From contig PAKE01000031.1 of assembly GCA_002710495.1 (NCBI GenBank), forward strand, positions 4,051 through 11,722: a DNA stretch of 7,672 nucleotides, given 5' to 3'. Made by a program: the position numbers and the translations under genes. This stretch comes from Flavobacteriales bacterium (lineage in GTDB: Bacteria > Bacteroidota > Bacteroidia > Flavobacteriales > BACL11). The notes under the pieces are model-generated. The model searched no databases, was not told the DNA's origin, and saw nothing but the letters and a program-made list of their open reading frames with translations. Positions 1 to 6,725 of this stretch are shown one piece after another (the first letter of the stretch is position 1; each line of letters starts with the position of its first letter).

Positions 1-600
1 TATGTTTTTGATTCAATAAGATCAGAGGTTCCTTTAATGGAATTAGATGATGTATTTGCAGAAAAAGAAAAAATAGCTTTAGCAGTACAAAATGAGCTTT
101 CAGGTACAATGAGACAATTTGGATTTGATTTTATTAAAGCGTTAGTCACTGATATTGATCCTGACGCAAAAGTAAAACACTCTATGAATGAAATAAATGC
201 TGCAAAAAGAATGAAAGAAGCAGCAAAAGAGGAAGCGGAAGCAGCTAAAATTAGAGTTGTAGCGGCGGCTGAGGCTGATGCAGAAAGCAAACGATTGGCC
301 GGAGAAGGAATAGCTCAGCAAAGAATAGCTATTGCAAACGGATTAAAACAATCTGTAGAGGAAGTTAAACTTGCTATGGAGGATCATGTTACCAGCCAAG
401 ATGTTATGAATATGTTATTTATGACGCAGCATTATGAAACAGTATCTAAACTTGGGGAAAATAATACAAGTACTATATTTATGCCCTACTCTCCAGATAA
501 TGTAGGAGATTTACAAATGCAGATACAAAGTAGTTTAATTGCAGTGGATGAAATGAATAAGAAAAGAAAGTCCAAGCAAAGTAAAGATAAAGTAGTGTAA
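1..600 (+). CDS. SPFH/band-7 family protein, HIR-like (3' part only)
   Basis: The reading frame is open from base 1, so the gene starts left of the window; the ATG at 37 is internal (VPLMELDDVF), not a start. The visible 199 residues cover the end of the SPFH domain and the C-terminal tail. Conserved blocks are ALVTDIDPD (about residues 47-55), NEINAAKR (63-70), an Ala/Glu-rich stretch ending in SKRLAGEGIAQQR that should form a long helix or coiled coil, and TSQDVMNMLFMTQHYETV (about 131-148). These match the stomatin/prohibitin superfamily, closest by eye to plant hypersensitive-induced-reaction (HIR) proteins and their bacterial relatives. Such proteins form oligomeric membrane scaffolds, often in lipid microdomains; the membrane anchor expected at the N-terminus is outside the window. 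The tail is basic (KKRKSKQSKDK). The stop at 598-600 is one base from the stop of the convergent glycosylase gene. Family is secure; the cellular role is unknown. Confidence 0.88.
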   Translation, partial: YVFDSIRSEVPLMELDDVFAEKEKIALAVQNELSGTMRQFGFDFIKALVTDIDPDAKVKHSMNEINAAKRMKEAAKEEAEAAKIRVVAAAEADAESKRLAGEGIAQQRIAIANGLKQSVEEVKLAMEDHVTSQDVMNMLFMTQHYETVSKLGENNTSTIFMPYSPDNVGDLQMQIQSSLIAVDEMNKKRKSKQSKDKVV

Positions 601-601
601 T

Positions 602-1183
602 TTAACTATTATTAATTTCATTGTATCTAAAACAATTTGTTATGTGGTCATTCACCATTCCCATCGATTGCATATGTGCATAAACAACGGTTGTCCCAAC
701 AAATTTAAATCCTCTTTTCTTTAAATTAGAACTTATTTTATCAGAAAGAGGAGTGTTTGCAGGCATTTCACTTAATGATTTAAAATTATTTTGAATGGGT
801 TTCCCATTTACAAACCCCCAAATATATTTGCTAAAGGTTCCAAATTCTTTTTGGACTTCTATAAAAGCAATAGCGTTAGTTTTAGCTGCTTTTATTTTTA
901 ATTTATTTCTGACAATTCCTGCATCTAATTTAAGTTCTTTAATTTTCTTCTCTGAATAATTTGCAATTTTTTGATAATCAAAATTATTAAATGCTTTTCG
1001 GAAATTTTCTCTTTTTCTAAGTATAGTTATCCAACTTAGTCCTGCTTGAAAAGTTTCTAATAATAAAAACTCAAATATTTTAGCATCATCATAAATAGGA
1101 ACTCCCCATTCCCTGTCATGATATTCTATGTATAAATCATCCTCTTTTGGCCACTTACATCTATTTTTCTTAGTTGTATCCAT
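602..1183 (-). CDS. tag: DNA-3-methyladenine glycosylase I
   Basis: Cytoplasmic base-excision repair enzyme that removes 3-methyladenine from alkylated DNA by cleaving the N-glycosidic bond. The 193 residues match the Tag family over the full length: YHDREWGVP (21-29), QAGLSWITILRKRENFR (46-62), DAGIVRNK (92-99), KKRGFKFVGTT (155-165) and VNDH (177-180). All four zinc ligands of the E. coli enzyme have counterparts at a constant offset of five: Cys9, His22, His180 and Cys184. Glu43 corresponds to E. coli Glu38 in the base-binding pocket. The ATG at 1183 is supported because Cys9 must be included and no later Met fits. The start overlaps the end of the upstream DUF3089 gene by 14 bases, suggesting translational coupling; upstream there is only an A-rich stretch (AAAAGAAA), no clear Shine-Dalgarno. 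It is probably the last gene of the secA transcription unit. Nothing in it looks defective. Confidence 0.95.
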   Translation of the reverse strand: MDTTKKNRCKWPKEDDLYIEYHDREWGVPIYDDAKIFEFLLLETFQAGLSWITILRKRENFRKAFNNFDYQKIANYSEKKIKELKLDAGIVRNKLKIKAAKTNAIAFIEVQKEFGTFSKYIWGFVNGKPIQNNFKSLSEMPANTPLSDKISSNLKKRGFKFVGTTVVYAHMQSMGMVNDHITNCFRYNEINNS

Positions 1184-2237
1184 TTTCTTTTAATCGATAT
1201 CTTAAATTATTTCTAATGTTAATCCAGAACAGATTATAATCAGCAATATGATAATTATCCATTCGGTAGAAATTAGCAAAAGGAATTTTTATCGGTTTTA
1301 TCCAAACTACTCCATTATGATTGTACGCTGATATCGAATTTGGATAGTTTATTTTATGATTTTGAAAAAGAATTCCTAGATGATTTTCATTTTCAGAGAT
1401 AACAGTATCTGTTGTCCAACTAATAGGGTTTACACAAGAAATACTATCAGAAGAATCCCAATCACTTGGTAAGTACCCCTCTGCTAATGTACGCCATGAA
1501 AGGAAACAATTTACTTTATTTGGAGAGTTACAAGGAGGTAGTTCTTCATGAAATTGTATAATTGGCATGCCTGGTAGGTAGCTAATAATCAATTGATTTT
1601 TCATACTGTCGTTTTTCAGAATTACTTCTTTCAACAATCTTTCAGAATGGTTTGTGCCTTGACTATGTCCGGCAATAATAAATTTATTTCCTTTATTATA
1701 ATTTTTCCAATAATACATAAATGCATTTTTTACATCTGAATAAGCAACTTCAAATGCTTGTAGTCCATTTTCTAAATCGTAATAAGACTGAATGTGCATT
1801 TGTCTGTAGTGTGGAGCATAAATATTTGCAATTCCTAAGAAAACACTCCCTTGATTTTTAATAGCGGCATTTCCAATTTTTCTATTTAGTTTTTTATCAT
1901 TGATATCGGCATTCCATCTATTTCCTTTAGTATAAAGTGTAGGGTGTACGAAAAATACATCTATTTTAGGATTAGAATTATATAAGGTATCCGTATAATT
2001 TTTTGGAAGACTTGCGTAATGATTCTCCTTTCCAGGATGTTCCACCCAATATTTTATTTCGGAATAGTTAGGTGTATCTCCTGATAAATTTATATCAAAA
2101 TCATGTTTTGGAGTATCTTCCTTTTCAGGAATAATATTAAATGTTTTACAGGAGTTTATATTTATTAGTAAGATGAAATAAAATAGATATCTGATTATGT
2201 ATTTTACACCACTTACCTTTTTTATCTGCCGTGACAT
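1170..2237 (-). CDS. DUF3089 family lipoprotein, predicted alpha/beta hydrolase
   Basis: A 355-residue protein with a basic N-terminus, a hydrophobic stretch (about 13-27) and a lipobox-like ININSC ending at Cys30, so probably an exported lipoprotein. The mature part fits the DUF3089 family: FFVHPTLY (95-102), APHYRQ (141-146), the nucleophile elbow GHSQG (190-194, Ser192), CFLSWRT (244-250), and NYHIADYNLFW (328-338), whose His330 is the best candidate catalytic histidine. The fold and Ser-His pair suggest an esterase- or lipase-like hydrolase; the substrate is unknown for the family. Cys236, Cys244 and Cys268 could form a disulfide outside the cytoplasm. The chosen ATG lies within the last codons of secA, a 16-base overlap; I see no in-frame ATG or GTG between it and the hydrophobic segment. 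The 3' end overlaps tag by 14 bases, so the gene is probably cotranscribed with both neighbours. Family call is good; enzymatic activity is inference. Confidence 0.85.
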   Translation of the reverse strand: MSRQIKKVSGVKYIIRYLFYFILLININSCKTFNIIPEKEDTPKHDFDINLSGDTPNYSEIKYWVEHPGKENHYASLPKNYTDTLYNSNPKIDVFFVHPTLYTKGNRWNADINDKKLNRKIGNAAIKNQGSVFLGIANIYAPHYRQMHIQSYYDLENGLQAFEVAYSDVKNAFMYYWKNYNKGNKFIIAGHSQGTNHSERLLKEVILKNDSMKNQLIISYLPGMPIIQFHEELPPCNSPNKVNCFLSWRTLAEGYLPSDWDSSDSISCVNPISWTTDTVISENENHLGILFQNHKINYPNSISAYNHNGVVWIKPIKIPFANFYRMDNYHIADYNLFWINIRNNLRYRLKENGYN

Positions 2238-5200
2238 TTCTTATATTTCTTCCCGCTACCGCATGGACAAGGTGCATTTCTTTCTATTTTCTGTTCCGTT
2301 CTGATTGGTTGTGCTTTTTGTTTTTGCGGAGTTTGACTTGGGTTTTGTGGGTTTGCATCCGGCAAATCAGACACTCTACTTGTTTGTAAATTTTCTTCTT
2401 GAATTGCAGTTTTTCCTTCTTTTATTTTCTGATCTCCTCCATCAACTCCAGCTTTAAGTAAGAAAGAAACAATATCTTTATTTATTTTACTCATTACAAC
2501 TTTAAATAAATCAATAGCTTCAAATTTATAAATAAGTAGAGGATCTTTTTGTTCGTAAACAGCATTTTGAACTGATTGTTTCAAATCATCCATTTCTCTT
2601 AAATGCTCTTTCCAGAAATCATCAATGATAGCAAGTGTAACTCCTTTTTCTATTTCTGTAGCAATATTTCCTCCCTCAGAATTAACAGATTGTTCTAAAT
2701 CAGCAGTAACTTGTAATGTTTTCTTTCCATCGGTAAACGGAATAACAATATTTTTATAAGTAGCAGATTGACTTTTAAATATATCATTAATTTGAGGAAG
2801 TACTGTAGAAGCAATATTTGATGATTTAGTTTTATAATTGTTTATACAATTATTATATGTGGCATCTAAAATTTCATCCTCATCTTTTGAATTAAACTCC
2901 TCTTCATTAACAGGAGAATTGATAGTAAGAACTCTCATTACATCTTGCTTGTATGTATCGAAATCTTTAACTTCATGATTCTGATTTACTATATTAAAAC
3001 AAGTGTCATATATCATATTCGTAACATCTAAAGATAATCTCTCTCCAAATAGGGCGTGTTTTCTTTTTGTATAGATGATTTCTCTTTGCTTATTCATTAC
3101 ATCATCATATTCCAGCAATCTTTTTCTTGTTCCAAAATTGTTTTCCTCAACCTTTTTCTGAGCTCGTTCAATAGACTTATTTACCATAGAATGAGAAATC
3201 ACCTCGCCTTCTTCAAGCCCCATTCTGTCCATTAATTTAGCAATTCTTTCTGACCCAAACAATCTCATTAACTTATCTTCTAATGAAACGAAGAATTGTG
3301 ATGAACCAGGATCCCCCTGTCTTCCAGATCTACCTCTTAATTGTCTATCTACTCTCCTGGAATCATGTCGTTCAGTACCAATAATTGCAAGTCCTCCAGA
3401 TTTTTTTACTTCATCTGAAAGTTTAATATCAGTACCTCTACCCGCCATATTTGTAGCAATAGTAACAACAGATGCGTTCCCTGCTTCCGCTACAATATCC
3501 GCCTCTCTCTGATGTAATTTTGCATTTAATATATTATGTTTTATTCCCCTTGTTTTTAGAATCCTACCTAGTAATTCAGAAATTTCTACAGATGTAGTAC
3601 CAACTAGAATAGGTCTTCCTTCTTCTGTAAGTTGTACAATTTCTTCAATTACTGCATTATATTTCTCTCTATTTGTTTTAAAAACTAAATCATCTCGATC
3701 ATCTCTGATAATTGGTCTGTTTGTTGGAATAGCGACAACATCTAATTCGTAAATCTCCCAAAATTCTCCAGCTTCCGTTTCAGCCGTACCTGTCATACCA
3801 GCAAGTTTATTATACATACGGAAGTAATTTTGGAGAGTAATAGTTGCGAAAGTTTGAGTAGAAGCTTCAATTTTCACATTTTCTTTTGCTTCAATTGCTT
3901 GATGAAGTCCATCTGAATATCTACGGCCATCCATTATACGACCCGTTTGCTCATCAACTATTTTTACTTTATTATCTATTACAACATATTCAACATCATT
4001 CTCAAATAACGTGTACGCTTTTAATAGTTGATTTACAGTGTGTATTCTCTCACTTTTTATGGAGAAATCTCTCATTAAAACTTCTCTTTTAGAAGACTTT
4101 TCTTTTTCTGATAAATCAGAATTATCTAAAATAGAAATTTCACCACCTACATCTGGCATTATGAAGAAATCTTTATCTTCAGAATTTCCAGTCATTATAT
4201 CAATTCCTTTATCAGTAAGTTCTATAGAGTTGTTTTTCTCATCAATTACAAAGAACAAATCTTCGTCAACCTTATGCATGTTTTTGCTTTTTTCCTGCAT
4301 ATAGAAGTTTTCCGTTTTTTGGAGTTGAGCTCTGATGCCATCTTCACTTAAAAATTTAATAAGAGCTTTATTTTTTGGCAATCCTCTGAAAACTCTTAAT
4401 AAATTGAACCCACCATCTTCAGCGTTCCCTTCCTTCAGAAATTTTTTAGAGTCGGATAATATGGTGGTTACATATTTCTTCTGTGCTGAAACTAATTGTT
4501 CAATTTTATGTTTTAATTCATTAAATTCATGCACATCCCCTCTAGGGGTAGGCCCAGATATAATTAATGGAGTTCTAGCATCATCGATTAAAACAGAATC
4601 TACCTCATCAACAATAGAGAAATTATGTTTTCTTTGAACAAGGTCATCCGGCTTTTTTGCCATATTATCTCTTAAATAATCAAACCCAAATTCATTATTT
4701 GTACCGTAAGTAATATCAGCTAAATATGCTTTTTTTCTACTTTCAGAGTTAGGAGCATGATTGTCAATACAGTCAATAGACAATCCATGAAACTGAAAAA
4801 TTGGACCCATCCATTCCGCATCTCTTTTCGCAAGATAATTATTAACAGTTATCAGATGAACACCAAGTCCAGCAAGAGCATTTAGAAAAACTGGTAGAGT
4901 TGCAGCAAGTGTTTTCCCTTCTCCAGTTTGCATTTCAGCAATCTTACCTTGATGCATGACAATTCCTCCAATAAGCTGAACATCATAATGTATCATTTCC
5001 CACTTTGTATCATTTCCAGCTGCTTTCCAACTATTTTTATAAATAGCGTTATCTCCTTCAATACTAACAAAATCTTTAGTAGCAGCTAAATCTTTATCGA
5101 ATTTGGTACACGAAACAGTAATAGTTTGATTTTCTGTAAATCTTCTGGCAGTTTCTTTTACAATAGCAAAAGCGGTTGGTAAGATCTTCAACAAAACTTC

Positions 5201-5503
5201 CTCAGTGAGTTTAATTATTTCTTCTTCATTTTTGTCTATTTTCGTATAAAGATCTTCCTTTTCTTGCGGAGAAATGTCAGATTCAGCTTCTTTTTTTAAT
5301 CTTTCTATCTTCTCTTTTTCAGATGAGGTAAATTCGGAAATTTGTTTTTTTAGAAAAAGAGTTTTATCTCTTAGATCATTATTTGAGATATCTTTTAATT
5401 CAGAGAATTCTTTATTAATCTGATCTACAATAGGCATGACACCTTTCACATCTTTATCGTATTTATTTCCGAAAAGTTTGCCTAATATATTCAGTAGAGC
5501 CAT
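2222..5503 (-). CDS. secA: Preprotein translocase subunit SecA, long Bacteroidota form
   Basis: ATPase motor that drives unfolded preproteins through the SecYEG channel at the inner membrane. The 1,093 residues contain Walker A MQTGEGKT (191-198), GTNNEFGFDYLRDN (267-280), the DEVD Walker B (299-302), RTPLIISG (310-317), AGMTGTAETEAGEF (568-581), TNMAGRGTDI (684-693) and an arginine-rich motif-VI region (about 711-733). The C-terminus ends in the SecB/ribosome-binding zinc motif, with Cys1079, Cys1081, Cys1090 and His1091, after a Pro/Gln-rich linker (about 1038-1072). It is about 190 residues longer than E. coli SecA (901). Relative to that protein, extra sequence lies at about 56-107 (Lys/Glu-rich, likely helical), about 123-170 (before HYDVQLIGG), and within the preprotein-crosslinking region between DEVD and TGTAETE. 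Comparable insertions are usual in Bacteroidota. The start MALLNILGKLF matches the family N-terminus. It lies 34 bases after the DUF2795-type gene and overlaps the DUF3089 gene at its end. Intact. Confidence 0.98.
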   Translation of the reverse strand: MALLNILGKLFGNKYDKDVKGVMPIVDQINKEFSELKDISNNDLRDKTLFLKKQISEFTSSEKEKIERLKKEAESDISPQEKEDLYTKIDKNEEEIIKLTEEVLLKILPTAFAIVKETARRFTENQTITVSCTKFDKDLAATKDFVSIEGDNAIYKNSWKAAGNDTKWEMIHYDVQLIGGIVMHQGKIAEMQTGEGKTLAATLPVFLNALAGLGVHLITVNNYLAKRDAEWMGPIFQFHGLSIDCIDNHAPNSESRKKAYLADITYGTNNEFGFDYLRDNMAKKPDDLVQRKHNFSIVDEVDSVLIDDARTPLIISGPTPRGDVHEFNELKHKIEQLVSAQKKYVTTILSDSKKFLKEGNAEDGGFNLLRVFRGLPKNKALIKFLSEDGIRAQLQKTENFYMQEKSKNMHKVDEDLFFVIDEKNNSIELTDKGIDIMTGNSEDKDFFIMPDVGGEISILDNSDLSEKEKSSKREVLMRDFSIKSERIHTVNQLLKAYTLFENDVEYVVIDNKVKIVDEQTGRIMDGRRYSDGLHQAIEAKENVKIEASTQTFATITLQNYFRMYNKLAGMTGTAETEAGEFWEIYELDVVAIPTNRPIIRDDRDDLVFKTNREKYNAVIEEIVQLTEEGRPILVGTTSVEISELLGRILKTRGIKHNILNAKLHQREADIVAEAGNASVVTIATNMAGRGTDIKLSDEVKKSGGLAIIGTERHDSRRVDRQLRGRSGRQGDPGSSQFFVSLEDKLMRLFGSERIAKLMDRMGLEEGEVISHSMVNKSIERAQKKVEENNFGTRKRLLEYDDVMNKQREIIYTKRKHALFGERLSLDVTNMIYDTCFNIVNQNHEVKDFDTYKQDVMRVLTINSPVNEEEFNSKDEDEILDATYNNCINNYKTKSSNIASTVLPQINDIFKSQSATYKNIVIPFTDGKKTLQVTADLEQSVNSEGGNIATEIEKGVTLAIIDDFWKEHLREMDDLKQSVQNAVYEQKDPLLIYKFEAIDLFKVVMSKINKDIVSFLLKAGVDGGDQKIKEGKTAIQEENLQTSRVSDLPDANPQNPSQTPQKQKAQPIRTEQKIERNAPCPCGSGKKYKKCHGR

Positions 5504-5504
5504 T

Positions 5505-5523
5505 TAGTTTTATTAAAAAGTAA
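5505..5523 (-). promoter_or_regulatory. Promoter-like 19-base copy upstream of secA
   Basis: Read on the minus strand this is TTACTTTTTAATAAAACTA, ending two bases before the secA ATG. It matches 17 of 19 positions in the sequence at the same side of the DUF2795-type gene (5773-5791). The -7-like part is TACTTTTT, which lacks the final G of TAnnTTTG, and I see no TTG at a suitable distance upstream. It could be a weak or decayed second promoter, a leader that helps translation start, or chance similarity in AT-rich DNA. The similarity is directly visible; a function is not shown. Confidence 0.25.
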
Positions 5524-5537
5524 GTTGTTATTCTATC

Positions 5538-5765
5538 TTAATACTCGTCTTCATTAAAGAAGAAATCTTCTTTTGTAGGGTAATCTAACCATATTTCTTC
5601 AATCTTTTCCCATATCTGTCCTTCTTCTTCTTCTACTAACTCTTGTAAGTTTTCAGCAACTTCCATAGGAGCTCCTGAGCGTATAGCGAAATCAATAAGC
5701 TCCTCTTTAGTAGCAGGCCAAGGAGCATCTTCTAATTTTGATGCTAGTTCTAAAGTCCAATACAT
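5538..5765 (-). CDS. Small acidic DUF2795-type protein next to secA
   Basis: A complete 75-residue protein of unknown function. It has 22 acidic against 5 basic residues, including a run of four Glu (45-48), and ends in FNEDEY. The central part (about 16-43: PATKEELIDFAIRSGA and the following helix) resembles the DUF2795 helical domain; four Trp (3, 16, 52, 59) are spread through the chain. There is no signal peptide or membrane segment, so it should be cytoplasmic. From memory, near-identical small proteins occur in many Flavobacteriia at this place between the cobalamin adenosyltransferase and secA; no search was run. It is preceded by the best promoter in the window and followed by secA after 34 bases, so it is probably the first gene of the secA operon. 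A role connected with SecA or export is only a guess from position. The start MYWTLELA is the first ATG in the frame and lies just downstream of the promoter. Confidence 0.85.
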   Translation of the reverse strand: MYWTLELASKLEDAPWPATKEELIDFAIRSGAPMEVAENLQELVEEEEGQIWEKIEEIWLDYPTKEDFFFNEDEY

Positions 5766-5772
5766 AATATTC

Positions 5773-5791
5773 TAGTTTTATGCAAAAGTAA
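5773..5791 (-). repeat. 19-base sequence shared with the secA upstream region
   Basis: Minus-strand TTACTTTTGCATAAAACTA, overlapping the -7 element of the promoter at 5783-5811. It differs at only two adjacent positions (GC against TA) from the copy at 5505-5523, and both copies stop just before a start codon: 7 bases before the DUF2795-type ATG and 2 bases before the secA ATG. The match is seen directly; whether it comes from duplication or shared function is open. Confidence 0.4.
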
Positions 5792-5811
5792 AATTTTTGA
5801 TGAATTGGCAA
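5783..5811 (-). promoter_or_regulatory. Bacteroidota-type promoter for the DUF2795-secA-DUF3089-tag unit
   Basis: On the minus strand a TTG (5811-5809) is followed after 18 bases by TACTTTTG (5790-5783), a full match to the Bacteroidota -33/-7 consensus TTG...TAnnTTTG with a spacer inside the range reported for flavobacteria. Transcription would start around 5777, giving a leader of about 12 bases before the ATG at 5765. It lies in the largest gap of the gene run, which fits the start of a new unit led by the DUF2795-type gene and secA. The motif is short and AT-rich, so some chance of coincidence remains. Confidence 0.65.
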
Positions 5812-5824
5812 TGAAAATTAACAG

Positions 5825-6364
5825 CTATTTCCAGTATGTTTCTGATATGTTATTTTCTTGTAGGATTTTTCTAGACAACACAAAAAGATAATCTGACAAA
5901 CGATTTAGAAATTGTATTGCAATTTCTTGATTTTCTCCTTTTGAAGATAGAAGCGTGACTCCTCTTTCAGCTCTTCTGCAAACTGTTCTAGTAATATGAC
6001 ATAATGATGACACAGGATGTCCTGAAGGAAGTATAAATGCAGAAAGAGGAAGCAAATCTTTTTCTAAATTATCAATTTCATTTTCAATTTTTTCTACATC
6101 AGACATTAAAACCTGTGGTAATTCTAAATTCTTCTTTGTTCCATCAAAAGAAACAATACTTCCTAAGTTGAGTAGTTGAATTTGAATATAGATTAAGAAT
6201 TTTTTATGATCTTTATTTATATTTTGATCGTGAAGGTGCCCAATAAATGAGTTTAATTCGTCAATATTGCCATATGCTTCTATTTTATGATTAAATTTAT
6301 CAACCATTGTACCTCCTAATAATTGAGTTTTTCCTTTATCTCCTTTTTTCGTGTAAATTTTCAT
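5825..6364 (-). CDS. Cob(I)alamin adenosyltransferase, PduO type
   Basis: Transfers the adenosyl group of ATP to cob(I)alamin, forming adenosylcobalamin in the cytoplasm. The 179-residue protein has the PduO/MMAB signatures in order: TKKGDKGKTQLLGG (5-18, ATP-binding N-terminus), YGNIDELNSFIG (31-42, with Asp35), FILPSGHP (110-117), HITRTVCRRAERG (123-135) and FLNRLSDYLFVLSR (152-165). Arg126, Arg130, Arg131 and Glu133 line up with the arginine-rich active-site motif of human MMAB. I start it at the ATG at 6364, which gives the canonical MKIYTKKGDKG; an in-frame GTG at 6394 would add ten residues and overlap the upstream zinc-finger gene, and is less likely. The gap to that gene is 19 bases, so cotranscription is probable. 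No other cobalamin gene lies in the window. The enzyme probably serves B12-dependent enzymes such as methylmalonyl-CoA mutase or ribonucleotide reductase elsewhere, which is inference. Confidence 0.93.
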   Translation of the reverse strand: MKIYTKKGDKGKTQLLGGTMVDKFNHKIEAYGNIDELNSFIGHLHDQNINKDHKKFLIYIQIQLLNLGSIVSFDGTKKNLELPQVLMSDVEKIENEIDNLEKDLLPLSAFILPSGHPVSSLCHITRTVCRRAERGVTLLSSKGENQEIAIQFLNRLSDYLFVLSRKILQENNISETYWK

Positions 6365-6383
6365 CTGGCTAAGATACGTTTTT

Positions 6384-6716
6384 CTATTTAGCACAATTTA
6401 CACAATACTTGCTTTGTGGTCGGAATAATATTCTTCCTATTGGAATTGAGGTTTTACATTTCATGCAAAGTCCAAAATATTCTTCATTAATTTGATTTTC
6501 AATATATTTAAGATCATCAAGTTTTTTTTCAGACTCTCTTAAAGCTGCTTCTACTACACTTTTATTATTAATTGCATCCATTCTAGAAATTCTTCCTATT
6601 GCGTTTTCTGGAGAAATTGGCTTACTAAGTTCAGAATATTGCTTAATCTTTTCTTTAGTATCTAGAATTTCCTGGTTTAATTTTTGAGAGATTTTGATTT
6701 TATCTTTTTCATTCAT
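6384..6716 (-). CDS. DksA/TraR-type C4 zinc-finger regulator
   Basis: A 110-residue protein with a long charged helical N-terminal part (about 1-80) and a C-terminal four-cysteine zinc finger (Cys84, Cys87, Cys105, Cys108; GLCMKC...YCVNCAK). This is the DksA/TraR architecture; such proteins insert a coiled-coil tip into the secondary channel of RNA polymerase and alter initiation, often together with ppGpp. The segment between the helices, ENAIGRISRMDAINN (37-51), would be the tip. It carries Asp47-Ala48 but not the full DxxDxA pattern of E. coli DksA, so the mechanism may differ. It is shorter than E. coli DksA (151 residues). It begins 9 bases after the MerR-like gene and ends 19 bases before the adenosyltransferase gene, in the same run. 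Family assignment is good; which promoters it controls is unknown. Confidence 0.87.
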   Translation of the reverse strand: MNEKDKIKISQKLNQEILDTKEKIKQYSELSKPISPENAIGRISRMDAINNKSVVEAALRESEKKLDDLKYIENQINEEYFGLCMKCKTSIPIGRILFRPQSKYCVNCAK

Positions 6717-6725
6717 ATGAAAAGA

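Noticed and set aside
620..636. Possible terminator hairpin ATTGT/ACAAT near the tag end
   Set aside because: The stem has only five base pairs with one G-C, no T-run follows on either strand, and it is inside tag coding sequence.
3886..4637. Three plus-strand open frames (3886-4092, 4038-4304, 4335-4637) of 68-100 codons
   Set aside because: They lie antisense within secA, whose frame is intact and conserved here; their proteins show no recognisable family and two overlap each other. They are by-products of secA codon use.
5790..5824. Possible terminator AATTTT...AAAATT after the adenosyltransferase gene
   Set aside because: A six-pair stem made only of A-T with a 16-base loop is too weak to count, and it overlaps the promoter better explained by the -33/-7 match.
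6365..6394. Ten-residue N-terminal extension of the adenosyltransferase from a GTG at 6394
   Set aside because: The family begins close to the TKKGDKG motif, and the ATG at 6364 gives that start while avoiding overlap with the upstream gene.
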